Below are positions 46,936 to 55,190 of a DNA stretch of 55,190 bases, piece after piece. Each line of letters starts with the position of its first letter. The stretch's first letter is position 1. The notes below the pieces were generated by a model. It saw only the letters and a list, made by a program, of their open reading frames with translations, was not told the origin of the DNA and searched no databases. The DNA is from Lichtheimia corymbifera B2541. Its lineage: Eukaryota > Mucoromycota > Mucoromycetes > Mucorales > Lichtheimiaceae. The stretch is taken from contig JNEU01000827.1 of the NCBI GenBank assembly GCA_000697475.1, forward strand, positions 1 through 55,190, in the 5' to 3' direction. Position numbers and translations under genes: made by a program.

Positions 46936-47125
46936 GAGCAACAATCTTTCAAATCAATCGGCTGTGGATCTTCTCACAAGTCTACTAGCCCTTATCAACG
47001 CAGTGCAAGTGCAAGTATCTGTGCAGCAGTCAAACGCCGACGTGACAAGAAGACTGGAAAGCATCGAGCAAGAGATAAAAAACCAAGAAGAGAGAATACA
47101 AGTACTCGGCTCGTTGATCGTTTAA
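46936..47125 (+). CDS. Short coiled-coil ORF related to the one at 41566
   Basis: The ATG at 46936 encodes 62-63 residues. QSAVDLLTSLLALI and RLESIEQEIKNQEERIQVL align with AFNAINLLNKLITLI and RLERIEHVLQEQHERIQAL of the ORF at 41566. The frame ends just where the hAT-like sequence begins, so it may be truncated. Function is unknown; a transposon accessory origin is likely. Confidence 0.4.
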
Positions 47126-47135
47126 CTGCCAATTA

Positions 47136-47911
47136 GGGATGGGCATCCGATTAATCGAACATATTCTGGATCAATTTGGCTCATTCGAATAAAAACTTTC
47201 ATATTCTTATTCTGTTCCAGCTATCCATCTCTTACTCTTATTCTACTCTACTCGGCCCACGTTTACTCGAATGCGTTCGAATGAAGCAGCTTTTATTTCA
47301 GAATATTCCAGAATGAACTCGAACGGTATACAATCTCTGCAGCCTTCAATGCCAAGATCATTACTTGTCACTTCATTGCATAATCAGGTTCACAGATAGT
47401 AAGAGACCTCCTACGATAATAGGTTGTCATGCCAACGTGGGATACATCGATTGAAATGGTATTCTTGGCCAGTTGCCGGGGCATATTCCGCAGCGGATAT
47501 ACATGATACACATCAACGATAGTCAGCTACCCAATCCATTAGGGCAATATATGCACCTATGAAACAGAAATACTCATACACTGCATGATGCAGTAGTTGA
47601 ACACAACATGATAGTGGTCTCACAAAAGAAGAAGCGATCAAAAGGGTCATCTCAATGGGCAGAGGAATCGACCATTGGCGACTGTAGAATAATAGAATGA
47701 ATGACGAATGGGCCTCTTTGTTCTAAAGTTATTCGAATAAAAAGTTGTTTGTTCTGGATTATTCGAGAGGGTCTTTTGGTTGTTCTTGTTCTATTCGAGT
47801 CGATCACATCTTATTCTTATTCTGGTTTATTCGATCAAACTACAGTGACTCACAAAATTGTTCAAATGTTTTCTACTTTTGCATAAATCATCCTGTGGAG
47901 CATTCCCATCC
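47136..47911. mobile_element. Possible non-autonomous hAT-like element
   Basis: The left edge reads TAGGGATGGGCATCC and the right edge reads GCATTCCCATCCATA, imperfect inverse ends of hAT style. Both subterminal zones are dense in ATTCGA, TTCGAATAAAAA and CTTATTCTGTT words, as hAT subterminal repeats often are. There is no target duplication that I can see and no coding sequence. A Tc1-like end (CAGTGACTCACAAAATTG at 47845) lies inside the right part. This call is tentative. Confidence 0.3.
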
Positions 47912-48212
47912 ATATAGAACATAGTCATATTATATATCATTCGATAGCGTATCGAATTGGGCATGCAGTGGTGGGCACGTGACATGTGTAACGGGGGAAT
48001 TCATGCAGCTACCGGGGAATGAAATTGGTCAGTACACTTGAACAATTATGAGGGAGCTTGACCACTATCTTATAAGTGAACATCTACTACAACTAGAGTC
48101 TTTATTCTTTCTAATCTTTTAGACAAGCCACTAATAAAAGTTTTTATTGCGTTGAGTATGGCGAGCGCCCCTTTTTTATTGAACTTCACTTATAGCTAAC
48201 TATCAGTATGCG

Positions 48213-48380
48213 GGGCGCGCCTATTTGCACCCCCCCTCTTGCACCCCCCCCTAGTCACGCACCCCTCCTACCACTTGTCCGGCTCGCACATTGTACACTG
48301 GTAATAGACAGTTTCAATTTTCAAGGCACGTGTATTTATCATGTTGCATAAACTGCATATATAACATCATATTATCTACT
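48213..48380 (+). repeat. MULE-2 left terminal inverted repeat
   Basis: This is about 168 bp and the inverse of 52421-52588. It contains C-runs separated by TCTTGCAC. Confidence 0.93.
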
Positions 48381-48543
48381 GTACTATCACACATTCACTT
48401 TTACAAGTCAAATATCCAAATTTAGATGTAGAAGCAGCATAGTCTAATCAATAAAGCACCTTGTCATTCTGAGCATATTGTATAAGTCATATCTGATCAC
48501 TGGTGTTACGTCTTTGCTTTTTTTTTCTTCGCGTATACTTGTA

Positions 48544-50990
48544 ATGTCCAAAATGTCGAACATGTTCAACAGCCAAGATCGCATTTCCAACAACCCTGAA
48601 TCTCAAGCTATCCCGGACGAGTTGCAAGGAGAGTGGAACTCCCACGTTGAAGCCAGACAGGCTTGCCAATCTTGGGCAAAAGAACAAGGTTTTTCTCTTT
48701 CCACAACAAAGAGTCATTTGAAAGGCAAAGACCGCTTTATTCGCCTTGCATGTCCCCATTATGGTAGTCCCAGAAACAATGAGGAAAAAGTAGCTGTAAA
48801 GTCTCAGTATTCGAGCACTTATCTCGCGGATGACAATGGTAACATCAACAAGGTGGATCAGACATCGAAACAACGTACTGGCTATAGCCAACGAATTGGA
48901 TGCAGTTATCAATTTCGATTGAAGCCTGTTACTCCAACTTCCATTCAATGGTGTGTTGGATCAATCACGGATGAACATAATCATCCAATTGCTCAACATG
49001 CTTCGAGATACCTAATGAATCGCAGATTACAAGGTGACATCTTGGATACTGTAATCAGCATGATCAAGGCACAGGCTGAGAACAAGACTGTGATGCAGTT
49101 TCTTGAAGGTTGCGGGATTATAGTCAAGTCGCATGATATCACCAATCTTCGTATGAGCATCTATGAAAATGATCCTGCAAATGAAGTTTTGAAGCTTATT
49201 TCAAGATTGCAAAACGATGGCTATGAAGTACGATATACCCATGCTGCAGAAGGAAACAAGATCTTCCTCAAAGGAATTTTCTTTGCACATGAAGATTCGA
49301 TAAAGCTTGCACGTGAATTACCGGATGTGATTTCGATTGATGCAACTTATCGAACCACCAGAGAGCAACTAAGATTCATCAATGTAGTCGGCACTGGCAA
49401 TGTTGGCTATCCAAATTTGAAAACGTTTTGCATCGCAGGGGGATGGCTAACTCAAGAGACAAACGAGTCTTATGAGTGGTTTATTGGAGCCCTTCATGAA
49501 GTTGTCTGGCCATCGGATCAACCAAGCACCCCAAGTATGTTTATCAGTGACAGCGACGCTGCACTTATTAGAGCAATGGATATTCATTTTCCAGATGCAA
49601 ATAAGCTTTTGTGCACTGTCCACATGCGAAGAAACTTTGAGGTAGGTCACAACATATAATTAGTATTTATGATCGGTTGTTTCTCAAGGGTATCAATCTT
49701 TATCCTGTAATCATCTTAACTATAGGGCAAAGTCAAGAAATATTTTGATCGCAGTGATGACTGGAATGAATTTGAGCATGGGTTGAATACATTGATGATG
49801 AAGGAATATACCCATATGGCATCTGGCATAATTGTTATTCCCTGATGAAACACTGATGTCTAAAGCTCTTGCCAAGTTGAATCAAGCTGCAGATAAATCC
49901 CGTGATCCAAAAGCCGTCAAAAAGTACCTGAACGAGTATGTATCGAAGATATAAATATATATGTACATAGTGCAGCATGCTGATAGCTAATATTAATTCT
50001 GAAGGAAACTTGAAGCGAAGGAGAAATGGGTAGGCTACTACACAGCCAAAACCAAGCACTATGGCACTACTACTACCAATCGAGTGGAAGGTATCCATGC
50101 AGACGTAAAACGTGCCCTGCTCTCAACGACAACCAAAATTGCTTTGACATTCGAGCAAATTGACAAGTATTACAAACAAAAGGTATGCATTCAACACTCA
50201 TAGAAAGAATTAGGCTTGTAATAAGTACAATTTTGCATTAGGCTATTACTTGGAAGCAGCAGGTCGACAATGAATCACTTACAGTTGAAACTGGCATGCC
50301 AAAAGAGCACAGAGACCGCTTAGCACCATTGTTGAGACATATATCCAGATACGCTATCAACAAAATCAGATCGGAATTCAGCTTTCACAACGTTATTGCC
50401 ACCAATCATTGTCTTTGCGCATCCAAAGCCATTTATGGCCTTCCCTGTTGTCATGTTCTTCTAAACAGTGATGAAGTTGAGCTGGAACGCATTGAAAGAC
50501 GATGGCATTTGCTCCCTGAGCATACTGCAGTTGCATCTGCTAATGGTATCTATTCACTGAACTGCGAATTGTTTGGCATTGGTAATGACTAACTACTTAC
50601 TGTTTTGAATAGTCAAGGATGAGACATTAGATGATTCTATCATTGGTATCACGACACCATTCTCCCAACCAGCATTGCGTACATTGATTGCAGATGAACT
50701 TACACGCATTGAAAATATGCAGCATGATATCATTGACAACCAGCAGTTGATTGTTATTTTGGCACAACTTCGTGCTATCACCAACCTACCACGCACAGAC
50801 CTTCGGTCCATCAGCATTCCTCAACCTAAGAACCAATCTCGCTCTGGTTTCAAAAGCAAAAAGCGTGAAAAGATATTCACAGAACACATGGATGAAATGA
50901 GCAAGAAAAAGGCCAAAACCACTTTCGGACATGATGCTGCAGAGACTTGGTATCTATACTTTTGCATGAGTAATCAACTAAGTATATTAA
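48544..50990 (+). pseudogene. MULE-2 transposase (MULE DDE core and SWIM finger), probably frameshifted
   Basis: The ATG at 48544 opens MSKMSNMFNSQDR; a longer in-frame start at 48478 is less likely. Residues 35-150 form a FAR1/FLYWCH-like region (QACQSWAKEQGFSLSTTKS, IGCSYQFRLKP, WCVGSITDEHNHPIAQH). The MULE core follows: DVISIDATYRTTREQLRFIN, SMFISDSDAALIRAMDIHFP and KLLCTVHMRRNFE. Introns are seen at 49642-49725, 49936-50004, 50183-50241 and perhaps 50582-50612. GTTTTNRVEGIHADVKRALL and the SWIM finger CLCASKAIYGLPCCHVLL come next. Between about 49800 and 49860 the frame ends at a TGA, although LFPDETLMSKALAKLNQAA continues in another frame, so a small indel has probably disabled it. Confidence 0.82.
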
Positions 50991-51080
50991 GTTTTACTTC
51001 GTTACATACATAGGAAAAGTAGCTCTTAGGTATCACAGCATGCTTCTACACTATCATCGCAGCCTCTTACGCCTGATCCC

Positions 51081-51752
51081 TTGCCTACATTATCCACTAC
51101 ATCATCATCAGCAACACAAATCCTTTATATCGACCGTATCAGCAACAACATACCAAAGGATGCAGTTTCAAAGATATTTAACCCTATCGGTGATGGCAAT
51201 TGTGGATTTCGTGCTATTGCTTTTGAGATGCATGGTTCTGAAGACATGTACAGAGTTGTGAAACGCACGATGTACCACCATTTCAACCAAAATCTGGGAG
51301 GAATGTATTCAAAGTACCTTGTCAGTCGTGATCGCATAAATCGTGCACTGAATCCAGAATCGGATGAGTGGTTCTGCTATCCAGAATGCTGTCAGATTGC
51401 AGCTGATGTATACAAGATGCCAGTGGCATTCTTCAGTGATAGAAACAATGCTATCTTTTTCCCACTCGAACTCACACCCGAGCAATGCATTCGAACCAGC
51501 CCTATTACTTTGCAGCTCTGTGAAAGCAGCCTGCACTTTTATCTCATCCAGTTTAAACCTGGATATCAGATTCCTTGGCCACAAACCGACCCTTTTCGTG
51601 AAGGAGACACATCATTCCATTATAAGGATGATCCTTGGTTCCCGCTTTATACAGATTCTTTTCTCGAAGCACGCAAGGTTGTAAAAGAACGTCGGACACG
51701 TCAAGTCAATGGAAAAGAAGAAGAAGTGTTTGAATACATATATTGTGATTGA
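51081..51752 (+). CDS. OTU-type cysteine protease domain of MULE-2
   Basis: This open segment lies in the same orientation downstream of the SWIM part and is probably the C-terminal domain of the same protein; the splice joining them (about 50950-51050) could not be settled. It carries the OTU signature NPIGDGNCGFRAIAFEMHG, with the D-G-N-C box holding the catalytic Cys, then WFCYPECCQIAADVYKMPVA and a C-terminal LQLCESSLHFYLIQ with the candidate His. OTU proteases usually cleave ubiquitin chains. In a transposon the role is unknown; cleaving a polyprotein or protecting the transposase from ubiquitin-dependent turnover are ideas only. Confidence 0.8.
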   Translation: MPTLSTTSSSATQILYIDRISNNIPKDAVSKIFNPIGDGNCGFRAIAFEMHGSEDMYRVVKRTMYHHFNQNLGGMYSKYLVSRDRINRALNPESDEWFCYPECCQIAADVYKMPVAFFSDRNNAIFFPLELTPEQCIRTSPITLQLCESSLHFYLIQFKPGYQIPWPQTDPFREGDTSFHYKDDPWFPLYTDSFLEARKVVKERRTRQVNGKEEEVFEYIYCD

Positions 51753-52420
51753 TATCATAGGTAGATGCGGTACTTAATGCAAATGTTGTCATATATGAGC
51801 TAATTTCATTCATATGTACTATTATATGCTTAGTATATTGTAACTGCCACTCATCTCCTGCTAGCTTTAGTTCCAATTATATCACTATATACAATCAATA
51901 CATCATTGTCATATACATAGCACTACACAATCCTCTACACAAGTTGCTCATATGCCCACCTTAGCTACTGAGCTGTCCTGATTGGCACATGCTTCTCTGT
52001 TTTTCATTTAGACATTTTTCTTCTACATTTTCCTCTTAGCGTTTTATTGCTTCTTTCTCACATATAGAAGTTAATTCATTAGTATCTTTGACATTCCTTA
52101 TCACAATATCTATCCAGCTAAGTCTTTAGCAAGAATAAAACTTCAGTCAGTTATCTTGTTTCCTCTCGGATCTCATCCTCTATATTTTTATCCTTTTATA
52201 CCTCATCATACTCTGTCCTTGCACTACTGTTCTAGCTACAGTAGTAATTCTAGCTACAGTAGTAAGCATCATAATGATCTCTTTTCTTTTACTGTTCCGG
52301 TCCCTGTTGGAAAGCATTTATATCGCAGATTTACATTTCTGCTTCTGCTTGCACCATCTACAAGTTTCACTCTTCATTAGCTGTATGATTGTATTAATGG
52401 CAGATGCATAAATAAGAGCA
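51753..52420. other. MULE-2 non-coding 3' region
   Basis: This AT-rich DNA between the OTU segment and the right inverted repeat has no gene. CTAGCTACAGTAGTAATT-like words are duplicated at about 52231-52264. Confidence 0.5.
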
Positions 52421-52588
52421 ATAGATAATGTGATGTTATATATGCAGTTTGTGCAACATGAGAAATACACGTGCCTTGAAAATTGAAACTGTCTATTACC
52501 AATGTACAATGTGCGAGCCGGACAAGTGGTAGGAGGGGTGCGTGACTAGGGGGGGTGTGCAAGAGGGGGTGTGCAAATAGGCGCGCCC
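52421..52588 (-). repeat. MULE-2 right terminal inverted repeat
   Basis: This is about 168 bp, the inverse of 48213-48380. It now forms the DNA immediately upstream of the Tc1 transposase start codon. Confidence 0.93.
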
Positions 52589-52592
52589 CAGT

Positions 52593-53618
52593 ATGCGTGC
52601 AATCAGTAACCAGAAGAAAGAGGATGTGAAGCACCTTCGACAACAAGGTACACCATACCGCAAAATCTCTGAGCTCACTGGTGTCTCGCTTGGAGCTATT
52701 GGAGCTATTCGTAATGACCTCAATGTCGACATTGAACCTAATGGAGCTGGTCGAAAGCGCATAATGTCAAGCAATGACATTCGTGTTGTCATTCGGAAAC
52801 TTGTAACTGGCGAATACAAGAGTGTTGAAGACGCAAGCCGTCAGCTCCGAGCTACCTACCCCAACAAGGTGACCCCAAATGCTGAAACGATTCGTCGTGA
52901 AATGAAGCGTCTCAATTACGTTGCAATGAAGAAGCCCAATGTATTGCCATTGACCCGATCCCGTCGCAATGCACGATTCCAGTTCGCGCAAGCATATCGT
53001 TCTTGGACTGTGGAGGACTGGAAACGTGTTGTTTTCAGCGACGAGACGAAAGTGAACCGTCTAGGCAGTGATGGCCTTCATTGGACTTGGATTGATCCTG
53101 ATGGCAAATTACGTGAACGCAACGTTATTCATACATACGAGCATGGTGGCGGAAGTATCATGATCTGGGGCTGTTTCTGCTGGTCTGGACCTGGGTTTAT
53201 TACCAAAATTCAAGGAACCATGAATGCTGACCTCTATTGCAGCATTTTGGATGATGAATTCAAGCAATCATTGGAATATTACAGCCTTGAGGTGAAGGAT
53301 ATTATCTTTCAGCAAGACAATGACCCTAAGCACAAGTCCCGGAAAGCCACCCAATGGTTCGAGGATAATGCCGTTGAGGTTCTGCCATGGCCCTCCTACT
53401 CTCCAGACCTCAATCGCATCGAGCATATGTGGGCAGAGCTCAAACGCAAGTTGCTTCTCTATGATGAGCCTGCCAAGTCGATGACTGAGTTCTGGGAACG
53501 AGTTTCCTATACATGGAACAAGTGTATGACGAAGGAATACTGTGAACGACTCATAGAAAGCATGCCACGACGTATAGAGGCCTGTTATAAGGCAAGGGGA
53601 GGCTATACCAAGTATTAA
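52593..53618 (+). CDS. Tc1/mariner transposase, intact DD34E
   Basis: This is a single open exon of 341 residues. The N-terminus is a paired-like helix-turn-helix (KKEDVKHLRQQGTPYRKISE) followed by a second basic helix region (AETIRREMKRLNYVAMKKP). The catalytic triad is Asp150 in FSDETKVNRLGSDG, Asp242 in QQDNDPKHKS and Glu277 in YSPDLNRIEHMWAELK, spaced as DD34E. The frame has no stop or shift, so the enzyme may be functional. Its ATG lies within the 9-bp target duplication made by MULE-2; the original upstream sequence is now 4.4 kb away, so expression would depend on the MULE-2 right end. Confidence 0.94.
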   Translation: MRAISNQKKEDVKHLRQQGTPYRKISELTGVSLGAIGAIRNDLNVDIEPNGAGRKRIMSSNDIRVVIRKLVTGEYKSVEDASRQLRATYPNKVTPNAETIRREMKRLNYVAMKKPNVLPLTRSRRNARFQFAQAYRSWTVEDWKRVVFSDETKVNRLGSDGLHWTWIDPDGKLRERNVIHTYEHGGGSIMIWGCFCWSGPGFITKIQGTMNADLYCSILDDEFKQSLEYYSLEVKDIIFQQDNDPKHKSRKATQWFEDNAVEVLPWPSYSPDLNRIEHMWAELKRKLLLYDEPAKSMTEFWERVSYTWNKCMTKEYCERLIESMPRRIEACYKARGGYTKY

Positions 53619-53660
53619 TAAAGCATGATATAGTTACCCTCAAAATTGTTCAAGTGTTTC

Positions 53661-53973
53661 AAGACAAGTTTATTATGGCGACGAAATGAGCACGTGCTGA
53701 ATTCAGCTATTGCCCTCGCCCGATCCTGTGTGCTGGTGTGCTAAAAAACCTGGTGTGCGCAGGAAAAAGGTGGTAGATAAATATGTTTGATGTGGGGGCT
53801 ACTATGGTAAGGTATATGTGATCATCAAGTTTCGGTGGTGGATGGGGTGGTTACAAAATTGTGGGACTAGGCTATTCTAAATGTGGTAAGAGGAAGAGGT
53901 TAACTACAGAGGAGAAGTAAAGAAAGAAAAAGAAAACAATATGAAAAGGAAAAAAGAAAAGAGAAAATGGGTT
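53661..53973. other. Spacer between the Tc1 element and the LINE relic
   Basis: No gene is seen. A purine-rich tract (AAAGAAAGAAAAAGAAAAC and more, about 53920-53970) would be the pyrimidine-rich 3' UTR of the LINE relic on the minus strand. Confidence 0.45.
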
Positions 53974-54921
53974 CTACGAGGCAGCAGAGGGCTGGGATCC
54001 AGAGTGATCTTCTGTTGATGTATCTTTCTCGAGCCATTGAATGAAAGATTGACCGTGTGGTTGTTGTGTGCTGTCATGCTGTTGGATGATATTATGCTGT
54101 ATGCTGTCTATTTGTGCCAGAATCCTGCAGAGTATTGGCCATTGTTTAATCCAGTATTGGCATCTCTCTGGGGATCTGGGCTTGGATGTTGGGAGTTGGT
54201 TGAGCATCCATGAGATGGGATCTTTGGTGGTGGGTGGCACTGCCAGTTGCTGGTGTACTTGTAGGCATTGGATAAGATGCTCTCTGGTGGTTCTGTTGGT
54301 GGTATTGCAGTGAGGGCACTTAGTGGGTTTACCTCCTGGTAACCAGCCAAGTCTCCATCTCACGCAGCGACTGCGTTCCCTTTTCGACATGGGTATCCAC
54401 ATGATAGGATCAACTCCCAAGTTTGGACGACATGCTGTCAGCGATATGGATCTTCGTCGTGAGCGGTATACTGAAAGTCTTTGTGCGAGGAATTGGCGGA
54501 TGGTTTGCTTGAGCTGTTTTCTGTCAGTGTTTGCTGCTGGCTTTGGCAATAGGTCCTTTCCATATGGTGTTGGTGCTAAGAAGACTACGCCATGAGCCCG
54601 TGCGTGTTTTGCGATTGCGTATGATAGGTTGCAGGTTATGAAGAAGGCTATCATCAGGTAAGTTGTGAGCTCTGAGTAGGAATTTGGCTTGTAGGATTGT
54701 GATACGATCCTCCATGTGGGGTAAATTAGCCAGGTGACACATGACTTGTGTGCTAGAGTATGGGCTACCGCCATAGATCATGCGGAGACAATTGGATTGT
54801 GCTTGTTCAAGTACCATACTTAGCTTTCGTGGTATTGTATGTATTGCGAGTCCATATTCCATTTTTGGCCTTATGAATTGTCGATAGAGCCGGCATGCTA
54901 GCAGGCGTGTAAACCCATTGG
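53974..54921 (-). pseudogene. C-terminal fragment of a non-LTR retrotransposon (LINE) ORF2
   Basis: The minus strand from 54921 reads FTRLLACRLYRQFIRPKMEY and QSNCLRMIYGGSPYSSTQVM, the post-reverse-transcriptase region of Jockey/I-like elements. It continues in a second frame to TPYGKDLLPKPAANTDRKQL and the terminal CCHC-like knuckle, CPHCNTTNRTTREHLIQC. One frameshift at about 54590-54620 separates the parts. The reverse transcriptase palm with its YxDD box is missing, so the copy is incomplete. Its upstream side stops exactly where an LTR-like sequence begins. Confidence 0.75.
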
Positions 54922-55190
54922 TGTGATATTTGGTTACAATAAAATGGATAACAACGAAGATACGTTGAGACTGAAAGATAATTCTTTATTCATATTACTC
55001 TATCCTTATTTATACCTTTTACATGATCTTAGAGATGACAAATCTTGGGGAAGGATCCATGGCAGGAACCAATGGTTACATGACACTTAATGCTAGTCGG
55101 ATGTTTCACTGGATTCCAGATAGTTCCTTTGGTTACTTAATCGGTTTCAGTTACTTCTAGGTCATTCTCATGTATTCCTTAAGGGAATAC
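54922..55190 (-). mobile_element. Possible LTR of a retrotransposon, cut by the window edge
   Basis: Read on the minus strand, this stretch has GGTATAAATAAGG (about 55004-55016), then AATAAA (55985-type signal at 54985-54990) and ends in ATATCACA at 54922, fitting U3, R and a CA terminus. The start lies beyond the window, so neither the TG end nor a target duplication can be checked. The part near 55120-55165 resembles 2690-2750 of the 2-kb repeat at about 80% over some 50 bp. Confidence 0.35.

Larger units (their letters stand above)
48213..52588 (+). mobile_element. MULE-2: Mutator-like element with OTU domain
   Basis: The element is 4376 bp long. Inverted repeats of about 168 bp (48213-48380 and 52421-52588) begin GGGCGCGCCTATTTGCAC and match at nearly every position, with a handful of substitutions in the C-runs. 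It is flanked by a perfect 9-bp duplication, CAGTATGCG, at 48204-48212 and 52589-52597, the standard Mutator target length. The insertion lies across the start codon of a Tc1 transposase gene. Confidence 0.95.
48030..53660 (+). mobile_element. Tc1/mariner element interrupted by MULE-2
   Basis: CAGTACACTTGAACAATTA at 48030 with the following TGAGGG is matched in reverse complement by CCCTCAAAATTGTTCAAGTG at 53637-53656, giving inverted ends of about 21 bp around the transposase gene at 52593-53618. The outermost bases on the right diverge, and a TA duplication is not clear, so the limits are approximate. Removing MULE-2 leaves about 1.25 kb, a normal Tc1 size. A third, similar end at 47845 belongs to a separate fragment. 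Confidence 0.65.

Noticed and set aside
48478..48543. N-terminal extension of the MULE-2 transposase with a hydrophobic signal-like peptide
   Set aside because: The downstream ATG at 48544 precedes the conserved region; the extension is T-rich leader sequence.

Overview
The window is nuclear DNA of a filamentous fungus, most likely a mucoralean member of the Mucoromycota. The evidence is many short (about 50-60 bp) GT-AG introns, fungal mitochondrial and ergothioneine genes, a type III glutamine synthetase, an AIG1-type GTPase, and OTU-bearing Mutator-like elements. The order assignment is inference; no rRNA or tRNA gene was seen.

Positions about 3.4-33.0 kb are a compact island of intact host genes: thymidylate synthase (-), a Pho85-type cyclin (+), glutamine synthetase III (+), a Sel1-repeat protein (+), the ergothioneine synthase Egt1 (+), MIC60 (-) and NDUFAF7 (+) sharing a 145-bp divergent promoter, an AIG1-type GTPase (+), proteasome ATPase Rpt6 (+), a Tim17/22/23-like membrane protein (-), an ADCK2/Cqd1-type ABC1 kinase (+), a membrane-anchored GH35 protein (-) and the SMARCD/Swp73 chromatin-remodelling subunit (-). 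All were rebuilt exon by exon and keep frame across every junction. Several neighbours are convergent with very short spacers (52, 98 and 203 bp). Mitochondrial functions recur (MIC60, NDUFAF7, the ABC1 kinase, possibly the Tim17-like protein), but nothing suggests an operon-like unit.

The left end (1.3-3.3 kb) and everything right of about 34.5 kb are transposon territory. A 2.0-kb non-coding repeat occurs twice in direct orientation (1259-3258 and 38407-40379). MULE-1 (34563-38216) has perfect 63-bp terminal inverted repeats and 8-bp target duplications, and its transposase is broken by a 17-bp tandem duplication. Next come a 774-bp foldback element, decayed coiled-coil and Asn-rich ORFs, a decayed CACTA (tnp2) transposase, and a Tc1/mariner element with an intact DD34E transposase. 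MULE-2 (48213-52588) has jumped exactly onto the start codon of that Tc1 gene, leaving a perfect 9-bp duplication that contains the ATG. The right edge holds a truncated LINE interrupted by what looks like an LTR.

The most interesting pattern is that both MULEs, despite unrelated terminal repeats, share one design: MULE transposase, SWIM zinc finger, then an OTU-type cysteine protease domain.
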